Assembly: GCA_034359265.1 (NCBI GenBank)
Contig: CP136890.1
Location: 89,739,501-89,803,500, forward strand
DNA from: Canna indica
Lineage: Eukaryota > Streptophyta > Magnoliopsida > Zingiberales > Cannaceae
Length of the DNA stretch: 64,000 bases
Direction: 5' to 3'
A program made the position numbers and the translations under genes. Positions 37,846 through 50,521 of this stretch are shown one piece after another (within the stretch, counting starts at the first letter, position 1; every line of letters begins with the position of its first letter). The notes below the pieces were generated by a model. It made no database searches, was not told the DNA's origin, and saw only the letters and a program-made list of their open reading frames with translations.

Positions 37846-40800
37846 CTATCTAGCATAGCCATAACGATGTTCATAGCCTCTCTCTGGGCTTCTATAGGAA
37901 GAATAATACGGTGACCTTGACCGTTCTCTTCTATACCTGCTATCATAAGGCGATCGAGGGGAATAGTCATGACCACCCTGATAAGGAGATCGTCTTGGAG
38001 ATCTACGATAGCCACCACCATATTCATCACGACTGTAGCTCCCACGATATCTTCCACGACCACTTCGATAACCTGCAAAAAGACAATCAACAGAGTTGTA
38101 GTAGGAAAAAAAACTAGAATAACAGTTGAAAACTATAAAAAAAAAAGCAGTCCATGATTACAACAGTTGATTAATTTTAGAATAAAGAAACTCACTGTCT
38201 CGTGTGCTAATCACGCCAAGGTACTTTCCAGGTGTAGGTGTCCGTGGGCGTCCCCTCCTTGACTGAGAAGAAAGACAATGTTATATTATGCACATTTGCC
38301 AACTCCCAGGCTGAATATCATGATGCACAAGGAAAAAAAGGGTTACAGTGTATGTCAAACATAAATCTAAACAGCAATAAAGATGTCATATACTATGTAC
38401 CAAAGGGCCAAAAAAAATATTGAAGCACAAGACTAGAAAATACAAATATCATGATATGATAAATAGTCCTTTTTGAATGCTACAACTGAGGTACCATTAA
38501 GTCCGACTATGAATTGGTAATGTCCGTTGATTAGTTGTAAGAGTTGAGGTGAAAGCTGGTGTAGTTTAGTTGGAAATTTTTGCTATGTTATGTTGATCTG
38601 ATGCATGGAAAACTTTTATGCTGGCCATTCATCAAGCTGTATGACTAAAGTTGATATTGATGAACTCATCATCTTTGGTTGCTGCGAACAAATCTGACGC
38701 AGTGTCTTCTGAATGTAACCAAAAACCTCAACGTTAAGAAAGAAATGGTAATAGCTAGTTAAAGAAGATTAACATGTCTTTGGTATGACAGTCCATGTAA
38801 CTGTAAAATATTCATACCTTCTCAACTGTTATGTAACGGCCTTCCAGAATGGACTGATTGAGATACTTGATGCAGCGTTCAGCATCTTCAGTGGTGTCCA
38901 TGGTAACAAATGCAAAACCTCGAGAGGTACGTGTACGAGGTTCAACAACTAGGTGGCATTTTACAACCTAGCAAAACAGGCAACCATGAATACAACTTCA
39001 AATGTGTGCGCACATGGAAAGAGACGAGTTGAGAGAAAAAAAGAGTGCAGCACAACCACCTTTCCCTCCTTGGAGAAGTGATCCTCTAGCTCCCTTTCCG
39101 TGACCCTGGATGAAAGACCTGTTATGTAAAGAGTATTTCCAGGATTTACCACTTCATTCCTGCCATCACATAATTTAGATGATAAAGAGAATTATTAAAT
39201 AGAAAATTGAAAGAACATAAAAACAAAAACCAACCTTTCACGACTTCTAGATCGTGACCTTGTCCGAGTTCTTGGCTGAGGAGACCGAGATCTTGACTTA
39301 GAGAAATCTCTATGAGGAGATGGCGATTGAGAGTACCTGAAAGCGTACCATGTAAGCAAGATAAGTTGCAACAGTCAAGAAGTTCACAAATATGTTTGTT
39401 CATGTATATAATGAATCTGTAATGATAGCGAGAAAAATTGGAACCAAACAATCAATGTTTTTCTTTAAGAGAAATAGTCATGTTAAGAAAGGATAATACC
39501 ACAATGATGCATATTAAGGTTGGATAGGGACAACATGAATGAAATGGTTTCAACCATTTGGTGTAAATGCTATGTCCATATCAACACTTGAAAAGTTCAC
39601 CTTGCTTGAAAAATTAATAGCAAAGAAATAGTATATGCATATGGAGTAAATACTGAATGTACTAACTCGTACACCATGGTTATCAATCAACAACTATCAT
39701 TGGCAATCACAATGTTCAGGACGAAAGAGGACCACTGTGACTTATTCTCATACCAAGATACCCATTTCAACTCTTTATCTACCTAACCAGAGGGTAGATT
39801 CAAAATATATTTGCAAAATAAAACACAATAGAACAAAAATAAATATATAAAATAAATAATCAATCACAATTGAACAAAATAAAATAATAACACAGCAATA
39901 AATTTATAGATTCTAAAATAATAATAAAAATCCTATAATCCTATAATAACATTAATATGACAACAATAAATGATATTTAAAAGAAAGGTACTATACTGAG
40001 ACATCAAAAAAACAAAATCATTAAAATACAACTAAAAATAATAGCTAAAACTATTTCATATTTGTAGAATAAAATAATTGATAAAATAATAGTAGTATAT
40101 AATAGTATTTTCATTCTAATTGTAAAATCTATTTGATTTTATATTCAACTAAAACAAAAGTTCTTTCTTGATGATTTGCCAGACACCATATTTGGAAAAT
40201 TTACTCTTAAACTTCATTTTCAAATGTGATATACCAATACTAAAGTGCATTTCAACAAAAGCATTATGCACCTTAACTTAAAGTGATTTCACTAGATTCA
40301 CTTTGGAAATGCCAAAGCAATGTCAAGCCCACCCTTTATGTTTATGGTACAGAAAGATACACATCTTCCATTTTACATCTTATGTAAATGAAATGTCATG
40401 TGGCATGGGATAGGCATAATGACAAATAAAGTACTTTAAACTAGGCATGTTTTTTAGCCTTGAGCATGAAGAAAACACTACAACATTTCACCTAGGCTCA
40501 GTGGCGGATCCACACTATGTCCAAAGCAGTCACGTGACTGCACTAAGTTTTATGAATGACTAAAAATTTATATATATGTGATCATTCTCAAATAATGTTG
40601 TGTCAAATGCTACTTTGGTTATACAGTAGTTTTAATTAATGCTTAGATAGAATACTTTCTGATAATTAATAGTTCAAATGGACTCTTAAAAGTTGTTTAA
40701 TCAATTTGATTAAACCAATCAAGAATTAATGCATGTGTGTATTATCTAAAACTAAATAATTAATATGACAAACAAGTATAGAGTGAAGTTTTCTTTTAAT

Positions 40801-43676
40801 ATGAACTTTCATGCCGCACTCCTTTAAAGCTTCAAAGTTCGATCAGCTTTGCCCGTTCGCCTAATCGCCTCACGGCCTCACACATACGATAATCGACAGA
40901 TAGGGAGTCACGACCTCCTGGTCCTCCTATTTGGTTGTTCCACAAGCCAGAGTTTAAGGATTGAAAGATTTAATATATCTATATTTTTTTAAGATTTAGA
41001 TTTTTTTTTTTAAATTGTCTTTCATTATTTTTTTAAAAAGTGACTGCACTACTCTATCAATCCTGGATCCGCCACTGCCTAGGCTAATAATGGTGTTGTA
41101 CCTCCAAAACCTACTGCCTTAGCAATTATGGAGACCTATTGATAACACTGGGTCCAACTCAAGAAGAACTGGAACAAACACTACAAAGTAGAATGTCAAA
41201 CTTCAGTTATCATATACTTGTGAGAGAGTTATCTCCATACCTATTACTTGTTTAATTCATGGCTAATCGGACGAGGACGGGAACCAGTAAACAAGAAAAA
41301 GAGCTACAGCTAAGCAAGAATGGAGAAATTGAGTTCCGGCTAGAATTGAAAAAGCGGAATTCTTCAAAAGGGCAGAGTTGAAAATGAAATGGAATTAGAT
41401 TTCCATTTCATTTTCCCGTTCGCCAATTGGAAAGTGGATTGAATCACCATGTTGCCCACTAGTTTCAATTGTTCGTTCACTTGCCCGGCCTAGTTCACTT
41501 TATCCGCTGGCTTGGACAAGTACAATTCACTGATTTGAATCATAACCAGAGTCGACCAAACACACCTAATTAATATGCTCTCTCTAATCATTGGTTTTGG
41601 ATGGTTAAGGATCAGAAATGTTCTTTCAAATTTGAATCATAGCCAACCAGGGAAACATAAGAGAGGAAAAAAGAAAATTAAATAGGAACATAGGAGGTCA
41701 GAAAACTGGTCAAAATTCAATCCACTAGATATAGGCAAACATGATTTTTTAATGATAAAGTAAAATACAAGGACATGTTATGAACTAAAACAATAACTAG
41801 TCAATAGTGTAGGGAAAAAACAGCAGTTTGCTAGAAAAAATATAGTACATATTAATCCTGCAAAATGAGCTACATTTTACACAATAATATACATGTAGAA
41901 ACAAAAAACAACAATCTTATACTACAAGATTGTACATAACTAGTAAACCATATAAAATACATATGCAAAAAACAGAATGACTATGCAAATAAGAAATAGT
42001 GCAAATGAAAGTTAATATAGTAATCATATCAAACTTCAATATTATTATTAAAAATTTCAAATGATCAGTGTCAAATATAACTCAAGTATTCATAAAAAAA
42101 AATTGGATTTTGAAAACTTGAGGTCGGCAATTAAAATCTTTCTCAGTATCAAATCCTTTGGTCAGAATCGTTCAGTTGTTTTAATCTAATCTGGACTTTT
42201 TGTAAGGGCATATCCAGCTTCAAGCGCAATTTATGTAACTAGAAACAAGATATTCCAACAATTTATGATGTAAACTTATAGCTGATGACCACATCAATTT
42301 GGTAGTCAAAGGTAAGTACAAGTTTTAACCTATTATTTTCTGACAATTCACCTCATTAAGGACTTTGCAAATAAAAAAGCACCACGTGAAACTTGAGCCA
42401 TGCCATGATTCCACAGCATAATGTATAACCATTATCAAGTTCATAAATAGAGCAGTATTTCCTCTTTTTCTCAAATCATATTTGCAACAAGGTGTTATTA
42501 AAGTTGATGACCATACAGGATAATTGATATATATATAATAAAAGAGGCAGTGAAATGGAAGCCACTAAACAAATTAATTCCATGCCTAGTCCTAAGCTAC
42601 CTTACAAGTCTTATCACATTGTCCAAAATATAACACAACCATGATGTGCAAAGGCAACAGGCTTGCTCGAGTATCCAAAGATTAAATCTGAATTGGATTT
42701 TTGGACATGATCTCAATCTACTTCAAATTGCAAGCAAAATAATTTGACACAACCCACGCCGACTTTATTTAAGCCCTTTTTTTGAAAAGAAAAACAAATG
42801 CAGGTCATTTCCCACTAATGTTAATGAGTGCAGGAGGCATGGATCTATAAGACGTGCACTCCCCATCACCTTTACAAACATAGACATAAATTCCCATTTA
42901 CTACTAATTATAGAACTATACAATCCATCACCTTTTGAGTATTGTTTGGAACTAAACGAGACTTATCTCCAGAAGTTATACATCACAGTATTATCGAATA
43001 CACCCATTACATCACAAATTGAAGTCTAAGATATAATGGATAGAAAATCTCCACTCTTAATTCACCTTTAGCTTATCAAATTTAAGCCAATTGTTTCTGA
43101 AAGGATCACATTATAGCTAATTAGATATATCTACCCAACTACTAGGTCATTATCCCCGGTCCATCCTTGCCATTCATACCCATACATTCATGAATTATCT
43201 AGCTACGTGCCCGTGGAACATAAATCACACGAGAACATCGTATTAGGTAATAGAGATGAAAAGGCCGGCTGACCCAATTCATAGCACTTCCAAGCCGTCT
43301 CGACACCATCCGTTGCAGTTTAAAAACTACTTAACCAAAAAAGTTCCGGAACAAAGCATGCCCTAACGAAGGCGAAACCAAAGCATCAACGTATTACGAT
43401 CCATGCAAAACTTAGACAATCCATCAGGTGGTAGAGATACAAATACGGTTGAGACGAAAATCATGGCATAACGTGAAACAATAACCCAATAATCGGAAAA
43501 CTAGGGCTCCAAACCATGAAAGAAAAATTATTCCTGGGGGATGAACTTGCGGATGGATGAAGGGCTTACCTCCTACGTGGAGAATCCGCCTGCAAGAAAC
43601 CAAAACCAAAAGGAGATTAGATTTTTAGAGATGAGAGAGAAAGCACGCGAGGGCAAAAGGGAGAGCAGCGAACCAT
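37846..43676 (-). CDS. SR45a: SR45a / transformer-2-like serine-arginine-rich splicing factor
   Basis: Nuclear pre-mRNA splicing regulator. Exons on the minus strand: 43676-43674 (the ATG alone), 43589-43570, 39336-39235, 39159-39060, 38967-38818, 38262-38196, 38072-37846. Together they give 669 nt, 222 aa, in one open frame with GT-AG junctions. The protein has an N-terminal RS region (MADSPRRRYSQSPSPHRD), then one RRM with RNP2 LYITGL and RNP1 SRGFAFVTM. The tra2-type linker GRPRTPTPGKYLG follows, then an S/R/Y/G-rich C-terminal domain ending EHRYGYAR. The first intron starts directly after the ATG (84 nt), the next exon is 20 nt, and the third intron side is 4.2 kb with a hAT MITE. In Arabidopsis the relative SR45a is stress-responsive and alternatively spliced. 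The start choice rests on frame and family-like N-terminus. Confidence 0.92.
40499..41077. mobile_element. hAT-type MITE in the long SR45a intron, 8-bp TSD
   Basis: A 579-bp element whose ends are exact inverse copies, CAGTGGCGGATCCA and TGGATCCGCCACTG. It is flanked on both sides by CCTAGGCT (40491-40498 and 41078-41085). The perfect 8-bp duplication and the CAGTG start assign it to hAT. No transposase; AT-rich core. Confidence 0.9.
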
Positions 43677-43812
43677 TGCGATGGATGTATTTTGACTCAC
43701 TAGGGTTTGTTCCTTCGGAGAGAGTCCGAGAGATCGCACGTTTTAAGACGGGGGCGGGCCTATTTCCGTTACAGCCGTTGACTACTTCCGTTAATACGAC
43801 TTGGCCCGCATT

Positions 43813-44267
43813 TAGACCTGGCCAAGAAATCGAGTACCCGCCCGGCCCGAATGCTTTTTTATCCAGGCTTGGACATGAGATTTTGAATGATTACCCGGCT
43901 CGGCCAACCCGGGTGATACCTAGTTTTTTTCGAGCGGGCCTCGATATGCATTCTTTATTTCGTACCTGACTCGGCCTGAATATTAGTATAATATAATTAA
44001 TTGAAAAAATATGTAGTAGTTTAAAATACTAAGGCCAAGACTTGAACCTTCGTAAGAGATCTTTTATTGAAAAATTATGTAGTAGTTTAAACACGCGGGC
44101 CAGATTGGGTCGGGCTCGAGTTTTGATTAAACTTCTCAGGTTGAGCATGGACGGAGGAACACAATTTAAAATTCAGGCTTGTGTGGGATCGGGCTTCATC
44201 TTATAAAACTCGACCTGCATTGAGCTCGAACCGTGCCCGACCCCGGTCTGTCCCATGGCCATGTATA
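43813..44267. mobile_element. hAT-type MITE upstream of the SR45a-like gene
   Basis: A 455-bp element with ends TAGACCTGGCCA and the inverse of TATACATGGCCA (10 of 12 positions agree). The flanks CCCGCATT (43805-43812) and CCCACATT (44268-44275) match at 7 of 8 positions. The subterminal DNA is rich in GGCCCG-like words, the same style as the 3-kb hAT at 15-18 kb. It lies about 140 bp upstream of the SR45a start codon, within its likely promoter. Confidence 0.8.
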
Positions 44268-44877
44268 CCCACATTCAATCCACAGTTTAGGTCGTAACAG
44301 GGTGAGCATCGATCGATTCAATTAATTAATTGAACTAAACTATATGTTAAGTGAATCGAAATGAAAAGTATTTGTTAATCATTTACCGAACTAAATTCAC
44401 CGAGATATATATAAATTAATATTATAGAGAGATCCAAGGAGATAATATTCAAGAAAAACAATCACAACATGAGTAATATATGACTTATTGAATATTTTGG
44501 TTTCTTTTCTATCTTTTTTATCGCGGATTATCAACATCAAATGTGAAATTATTTTTCACTAAATTATTAGTTTTTATTATCAAAATTATAAACCTTAGTT
44601 CAATAAGTAACGTGTGCCCTTGTAGAGTGACTACTTGCTAGTTAATGGGACATGCTAGGCAGCTAACCCCTTATACCCTAGTGAATCAAATCATGAATTC
44701 TCTGGTAACATTCAGAGAAACCCCACGTCTGAAGGAAACATCAAAATTCGACCACAATGTACAATGGATTCCCCTTGATATAAATTGAGTTAAAATGAAC
44801 TGTGATGTTTTGGTCATTTTTTGTTAGGATTAATTTAGGGCGATGCATTCATGTTGAAACTATTCTATTCCCATTGC

Positions 44878-45003
44878 AGCTCTGCTATTCAAAGCGAGGT
44901 CATAGCTATCCGTGCTGGAATTTCATATGCTATGCATGAACAGTTCAATAATGTTATCATTGAGTCAAGGTTTAATCGCTATGTACACATTTACAAAGCT
45001 TAA
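44878..45003 (+). pseudogene. RNase H-like (RVT_3) remnant of a LINE
   Basis: About 41 codons read SEVIAIRAGISYAMHEQFNN followed by VIIES and a stop. This resembles the start of the RNase H domain that plant LINEs carry (AEALAIREGL...NNVIIES). Too short for a firm family assignment, and no flanking RT was seen. Confidence 0.4.
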
Positions 45004-45269
45004 TAATTTTCTACAAATTCAACCCTGGCTGCTGCAGGTCAATGTTCTTAAATTGCTGCTGCTTGCACATGCGATGTGCATATCAACTGTTCTTACATGG
45101 ATAATTCAATCAAGAAACAATCTATCTCAAATTGATCGGTTCCAATTCATTAATTTCTACAAGGTATATCCTCACAAACTATACTCAAACATCCAGTTTC
45201 AGAGAAGATAAACAATTACTACAATAAAATGAAACAAAAATGGAACTAATTAAAGAACCCATTTGATCC

Positions 45270-45989
45270 TCAGTTAACCTGAAGACGACTTGGCGGCGAA
45301 AGTGTTCTCCTCTTCCAGAGGTTCACTTCCTTCCTCGGCTCCACGCCCACCACCACGCCATTACTCACCATAATTGGCGCCGAGTGAGGAACCAACACCT
45401 CCTCCTCCTCCTCATCGCTGTCCTCCTCCCTGCCGGCGTCCGCCTTCCTCCAGTCGAAGTCCCCCAAGCTCTCCCGGCCGCTGGCAAACCTCCTCATCTG
45501 CCCCAGCAGCGGCGCCCTCACCCTCGCAGGCGACGCCGTTGCCACCACCCGCGCGCCGCCGCCCTCCGCCGCCGCGTCGGACGAATCTCCCCCGCCACTA
45601 ACCGCCGACGACCTAGCCTTGCGCCGGAACATCCAGCGGATGTTGAACGACGACGGCGGCGGCTTCCTATCAGCGTCGCTCGGGTCGACGACGGGCGGCC
45701 GCTTCGGCGCCTTATTGATCTTGTTGCACCGGGCGGCCATCTTCCGTAGCTTGATCTGGCCCATGCACGTCACCTTCGGCGACGTCGGCTCCTGCGGCGT
45801 CTCGAAGCCGCCGTTCTTCTGCTTCCGTCGGGCCTCCATCGGTACGATCGACACCATCGGCCCGGAGAAGCCCCTTCTCTGGAGGTGATTCTCGCGGCCT
45901 GGGCTGTGCGGGTGGTATGGTATGTGGGAGAAGGAGGCGCGGTTCGGGAGGAAGCCGATGAGGGACCGGCGGCGGCTTGTCTTCTCCAT
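45270..45989 (-). CDS. Syringolide-induced protein 14-1-1-like, intronless
   Basis: A 239-aa single-exon protein, MEKTSRRRSLIGFLPNRA to the TGA at 45272-45270. Shared family words are GFSGPMVSIVPMEARRK and QEPTSPKVTCMGQIKLRKM, seen in plant proteins annotated after soybean syringolide-induced 14-1-1. No catalytic domain, signal peptide or membrane span. The protein is basic at the N-terminus, serine/alanine-rich in the middle (about residues 125-165), has an acidic patch EEDSDEEEEEV near residue 195, and ends in a basic tail. A longer reading from an upstream TTG is unlikely; the ATG gives the family start. The coding strand is strongly GC-rich. Molecular function is unknown; the name reflects induction by a bacterial elicitor in soybean. 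Confidence 0.82.
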   Translation of the reverse strand: MEKTSRRRSLIGFLPNRASFSHIPYHPHSPGRENHLQRRGFSGPMVSIVPMEARRKQKNGGFETPQEPTSPKVTCMGQIKLRKMAARCNKINKAPKRPPVVDPSDADRKPPPSSFNIRWMFRRKARSSAVSGGGDSSDAAAEGGGARVVATASPARVRAPLLGQMRRFASGRESLGDFDWRKADAGREEDSDEEEEEVLVPHSAPIMVSNGVVVGVEPRKEVNLWKRRTLSPPSRLQVN

Positions 45990-48010
45990 ATTCCAAGAAG
46001 AGAGCAAACACGGAAGCTAATGCAGAACGAATGAAATCAAAGAGATGCTAATTAATAAATCACATATAAGGAAGGAGGAAGGAGGAGGCTGGTGAGAAAA
46101 GATAAGACTGAGTTTGGTCAATTAAATTGATGAAAGCCTAATTGTAAATTAGATTATTTTTGTTGACTTTTAGATGAGATGTTTAAAGGGAGAAGGTTTG
46201 AAGATGAAGAAGATCGACAGGATCAATTGGGTCAATGGAGAAGAAGAGGAAGATATCAGCGGAATCATTAATTGCGTTAGTTCAAGGAGATAATGTGGGT
46301 GTTGCGTTGATGACTCTCTCAACGCCTTCTGCGTTAACTGAAATGGTGCGAATGAAGACACGACCAAATCTAAGAATAATATAATTAATAAAATTATATT
46401 TTAATCTCAATTTAAAATTAAAATGTAAAAATAATCCAATGTTGATTCGTAATTCCTCTTAAATTTTAGTTCAAATTCCGAAACTAATTAACGAAGGAAA
46501 TTGAAGAAAAGCAAAGAGAAAAGAACACTCCAAATTGTGCCTTGATTTATCAAATCAAACAAGTTAGGATTTGCTAGAATTCGAGTTAAACACGGAAACC
46601 GTGTTAATTGATTAATAAATTAATGCGTACGTTTCGCTATCTCATGATGAACCCAACAATTTACCAATTTAATTGGTGGGTTTCGTGTACGAATATTAAT
46701 TTACAATTTTTGAAATCTAGTTTATTATGATAATTTAAAGTTTTGATATAAACTTATTGTAGTTTTATTGTGGTTCATAGTTCTTATTGATTACTCCAAG
46801 TTAGACTAGTCATGAGTTGACAAAATATCAATTTAATTTTTTTTAAAATAATTTATTATTATATATAAAGTTAATAAAAAATATTTTTTTAACAAAAATA
46901 AAAAGTCATATTAATTGATCATACTAAAAATTAAATTTTAAATTTTTAAGTAATTTTCAATATATTACTATCAACTGTATTACTCATAATTGATTAATAA
47001 AATATTATTTGCATGATAAATTTTATCGTTAACTTTTATGAGGCATTGATTTCAAATTGACGCCAATGGCGATAGGCGGCTGGCACCAAGCTCCAGACGT
47101 CGATTTCCAATTGAAAATTGTTTTTTTATTTATTTTTTAAAAAACATTTTTAAATCTTATAAATGATTCATCATGTCCTTTATTTCTTTAAAATTTAATG
47201 TTAAATATACATCTTACATTAAATATTATTTTAAAAAAGACAGGGTGAAGGTTTAAAGTTAAGTCCCATGCGCATCATTTTTAAATTATTACTACTATGG
47301 ATACCGACACTTACGCGCTAGGATTTCAATTTGGATATCAGTCCGACCTTGATTTTTTTAAATTAAAAGTGACACCTATTTTTTATTTAATTTATATATA
47401 TATTTAAAAGTAAAATTTAAAAGTGTCATGAGGCGCTTTCACAATCCCGCGTATCTGACATGATAATTTTTAAATTTTTAAATTTTTAAATTTTGTTTTT
47501 CAAATTACTCTCTCCTCTCCTCTCTCTTGTTCTCTTTATTTATTTTCTTTTTCTAATCTCTCACACGTTTCCTCCCTATCATGCAACTTCCTATTTATTT
47601 TCATTTACTGTTTCCTCTTCTCTCTTTAATCATGTAATTATTCTCTTTTTATTTTATTTTTCTCTTCTCTCACACGTTTTCTCCCTCTCAGGTAACTGTT
47701 CTCATCTTCTCTCTCATGCTCTATTCTATAATTAATTTAATTTACATTAACTAACCTTCTATAATTAATTTAATTTACATTAATTGATTGTAATTATTCT
47801 CTATCTAAAAAAGTAACTCCAATTAGCCAATTATTGACTGTAATTATTTTCTATTTAAAAAAGTCACTGCAATTAGCTAATTAGCTGACGTGATAATTCT
47901 AATTCTTTTTTATTTTTATTTTTAATCATTACTTTTTGATATATTGAGCAGTTTCTAATGCATTATGGACAGTTTAATTTCCCTGGACGATTTCAAAAGA
48001 AATTTTACAA
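45990..48010. other. Upstream and intergenic DNA, no gene
   Basis: Very AT-rich. CTTATATGTG read on the minus strand near 46063-46072, about 75 nt above the ATG, is a weak TATA candidate for the 14-1-1-like gene. A CT-rich stretch lies at 47500-47720, where a short plus-strand frame is a composition artefact. No other structure recognised. Confidence 0.4.
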
Positions 48011-49016
48011 GCGCGTTTGTTTACGAAAATATTTTTTAATTTTTCATTTCGTGAAAATCGAAATGGATTTTTAAATTTCAAAATTTTAATTTCGATTTTT
48101 TTGTTTGGCGAAAACGTCTTTGTTTGACATGTCCAAATTTTATATTTCGCGAAATGAAATCAGCGAAAACTTGTTTGTTTCGTGTTGATTTCGTTGATAA
48201 TTTTGGGGACGAAAACTGAAACTGTGTTTGTTTATCAAACATAATTTTAGTTTCAGTTTATTAAGTTATATTATTTTATTATAATTTATTTAATTTGATA
48301 TCATTAACTTAAATTTAAAAAATATATAAATAATATTAATTAGTTGATAAATATACTATGAATATTATTTATTTAGGATATAAAAATCATTAAAATATAT
48401 TTTATTATATTTTTTAATTTATAAATAATTCAAAATAATATTTATAAATAATATTAATAAATAAATAAATAAATAATATAAGCTAAGTATTAATATTATG
48501 ATGAATTGATTATCAATTAAATATCAACTAAATATGAGTTACGTATCAACTAAGTATGAATTCGTATTTTTTTACTTTTTTAACTAATCCGACTTAATAA
48601 TTGTTGAAATTATTGATATAGTAGTTTTCATAAAGTTATAAAGTTACATTAAATTAATGCATTGATAGAGTTACATATAATTACATGAGTTGAATATAAA
48701 ATTATTATACGCTTGTGATAGTATTCATACCAGATTGATCTATTGATCTAGTGGCTGACATTTTGATAAAATGATGCCCCAACCTTTCATTAACATTCTT
48801 GTGCTTATAATTTAGATTCTTAAGTGTCGAGAGTTGAGATGAGGTACATAACTAGAATGGATAGAGTTGTTGCTTTGAGATCAAGGACGGAGCTATACAT
48901 ATAGTGTAAAATTGAATAAGTATATATTAGTTAGTCCACATTCTTTCTTATTACTCTACACATGAAAGCTGAGATTGAGATAGAGGCAGAGAAAGCGGCA
49001 GCTGAAGCAGCAAAGA

Positions 49017-49272
49017 TATTTTTATTAAATTTGATTGTAACTTGATAATAATGATCAATGGTATAGAAAGTTTTTTAAGTATCAAATAAAATGACATATT
49101 TTTATTAACTTAAATTGTAATTGGTAATAAAGATTAATGAAATACAAAAAATTTTAAGTATCAAATACAATAACATGTTTTGATTAACTTAGATTGTAAC
49201 CTGAAAACACTGATCAATGGCATACAAGATTTTTTAAGTATCAAATATAATAACATATTTTTATTAACTATA
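49017..49272. repeat. Tandem repeat, about 80-bp unit, three copies plus a partial
   Basis: Units begin ATATTTTTATTAA at about 49017, 49097, 49177 and 49257. Each contains TTGTAA, ATCAATGG-like and TTTAAGTATCAAATA words. Copies have diverged by several substitutions. It lies in the left, non-coding part of the Harbinger-like region. Confidence 0.8.
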
Positions 49273-50521
49273 TCCTGAGCAGGTTACTGCATCCACCTGA
49301 GGTTGATGAGTTGGAAGTTGCCAATCGAAAAACATCGGTCGAGATCAAGCATTGTTACATTTCTTTATTTTTTTTCATACACTCACCGATAAGCATTACA
49401 TAAAAATGTAGGACAATGAAAGAAAATGTGTATCACCATTAATTGGTGATCGCCTCCAATTCATCATCCACCAAAATATAAAGTTTGCCCATTATCTTAA
49501 AACAACCAAAATATAAAGCATAACCACTCATTTATATAATCACAATCAAACAATGAAATATAAGCACAACCACGCATTTATATAAACCATAACTGATAAA
49601 GGGCAACATTACTTTACGACCTTAGGAGGAAAGTGCGCATAACCATTGATTGGTTATCGCCTTCAATTCCCCGCCGATATGAAACTAATCAAATAATAAG
49701 ATAAAATAGTCAAATTACATTAGTAGTCCAATAAAGTATTTAGGATTATATCATTATTGTTATCTACCCTACTTAAACAAAAAAAAACAATTGCAATAAA
49801 AATAAGTACTATCAACCCCTTGCAACCCATGTCAATGAGCTTGTCCATTTTTGCCTCAAGTGAAAAGAGGTCTCTACTTCTTTGGTTCACTTCTTCTTCC
49901 TCATCGCGTATTCACTACTAGAATAATGGGCATCAGCAACGGCTGATGCCGTTGCTGAGCCGTTGCTGAAGAGCTTCAACAACGGCCGGGCCGTTGCAAT
50001 AGAGCCGTGACAGAAAGTCGCGTTGCTGATGACTTAGCAACGGATCAGCAACGGTTTTGCCACAGACACGGAGCCGTTGCTGATAACATTAATAGCAACG
50101 ACCGCTGAGTCCGTAGCAAAGCCGTTAGTAAAACCCTGTCGCTAAGTCGTTGCTCTAGGTCATCAGCAACGGCTTTCGATACACTTTTAGCAACGGCTTT
50201 CCCACGGACGGCCGTGGGAAAGCCGTTGCTGATGACGTATATCTGGGAACAGAAAAATTTCAAATTTCAAATTTCCATTCATACATTGATACATTATCTG
50301 ATACATAACTCACACACCCATACCCTCATACACACATTCATTCACACATCACAAACACACCAAGATATACATCAAAACAATTATATTTATATTGATAATT
50401 ATCCACGATAGTATAAAAACAATTCAAATGCAAAATTGAAGTATCAATATCCAAACAAAATAAGTTAAACAAGTTCAATATCTCAGTAACAAGTTCAATA
50501 TCCAAACAAAAAATCTCACGA

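Noticed and set aside
43541..43969. 142-codon plus-strand frame over the SR45a 5' end
   Set aside because: It crosses the ATG, the microexon and the edge of a hAT MITE and has no domain. It is a chance frame.
45374..45888. Proline/arginine-rich plus-strand frames
   Set aside because: Antisense shadows of the 14-1-1-like coding sequence, caused by high GC at third positions.
47493..47735. 80-codon frame rich in F, L and S, resembling a membrane protein
   Set aside because: Produced by a CT-rich tract. No start context, homologue or neighbour supports it.
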